From the NCBI GenBank assembly GCA_009668925.1, contig SBEK01000037.1:1-25502 (forward strand): a stretch of DNA of 25,502 bases, in the 5' to 3' direction. The notes under the pieces are model-generated. The model saw only the letters and a list, made by a program, of their open reading frames with translations. It searched no databases and was not told the origin of the DNA. A program made the translations under genes and the position numbers. Of this stretch, positions 25,489 through 25,502 are shown one piece after another. Origin of the DNA: Deltaproteobacteria bacterium (GTDB lineage: Bacteria; Desulfobacterota; Syntrophia; Syntrophales; Smithellaceae). Each line of letters begins with the position of its first letter. Positions within the stretch are counted from its first letter, which is position 1.

Positions 25489-25502
25489 CAGCTGTCTTAC
25501 CC

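Larger units (their letters stand above)
24774..25502. other. Gene-poor flank with hairpins, AT-rich toward the right end
   Basis: No reading frame here resembles a protein family. The longest (24809-25189, plus strand, 126 codons) is a low-complexity basic peptide crossing a GC hairpin and is unlikely to be a gene. Up to about 25190 the base use resembles the rest of the window and contains several inverted repeats. From there to the end it turns clearly AT-rich. It may be an old insertion, decayed sequence, or the upstream regulatory region of a gene to the right. Confidence 0.6.

Overview
The window is a dense, mostly GC-rich bacterial chromosome segment. The gene content suggests a strictly anaerobic deltaproteobacterium (Desulfobacterota), perhaps close to the syntrophic Syntrophus/Smithella group. 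The reasons are a four-subunit 2-oxoacid:ferredoxin oxidoreductase, a NuoE/NuoF/NuoG-like NADH module, a two-subunit oxygen-sensitive class I fumarase, a short SRP RNA, and a large Wsp-type chemosensory operon. The lineage is an inference from gene content, not from a marker gene.

Layout. Positions 1-1303 hold the end of purL followed by purQ (purine synthesis). A strong sigma-70-type promoter at 1527-1555 opens a seven-gene chemosensory operon (1585-10942): receptor, CheW, CheR-TPR, a second CheW with an N-terminal Cys cluster, CheA-receiver hybrid, CheB, and a response regulator. The order and protein signatures match the Pseudomonas Wsp surface-sensing system (WspA-B-C-D-E-F-R). The final regulator differs: it has a WspR-like receiver joined to a PP2C/SpoIIE-type protein phosphatase instead of a GGDEF diguanylate cyclase. 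The minus strand then carries a GspE/PilB-type secretion or pilus ATPase and a TonB-like protein (11002-13282) with their own promoter.

From 13377 to 17089 is an information-processing block: tadA, two tRNA-Ser genes separated by a perfect 14-bp hairpin, the SRP RNA, dnaX, a YbaB-type nucleoid protein, and recR. Next are the alpha and beta subunits of a class I fumarase (17097-18544).

A promoter candidate containing a 7-bp inverted repeat (18580-18608) precedes a seven-gene energy operon: porC-porD-porA-porB, then NuoE-like, NuoF-like and a short NuoG/HydA-like iron-sulfur subunit. It ends at a clear rho-independent terminator (24746-24773). Together these genes would oxidise pyruvate or a related 2-oxoacid, reduce ferredoxin, and link ferredoxin and NAD(H). 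No hydrogenase or formate dehydrogenase catalytic subunit lies in the window.

The last ~730 bases have no convincing gene. They contain several inverted repeats and become visibly AT-rich, so they may be the regulatory or acquired flank of something to the right. The observation most worth following is the Wsp-type pathway rewired to a PP2C phosphatase output.
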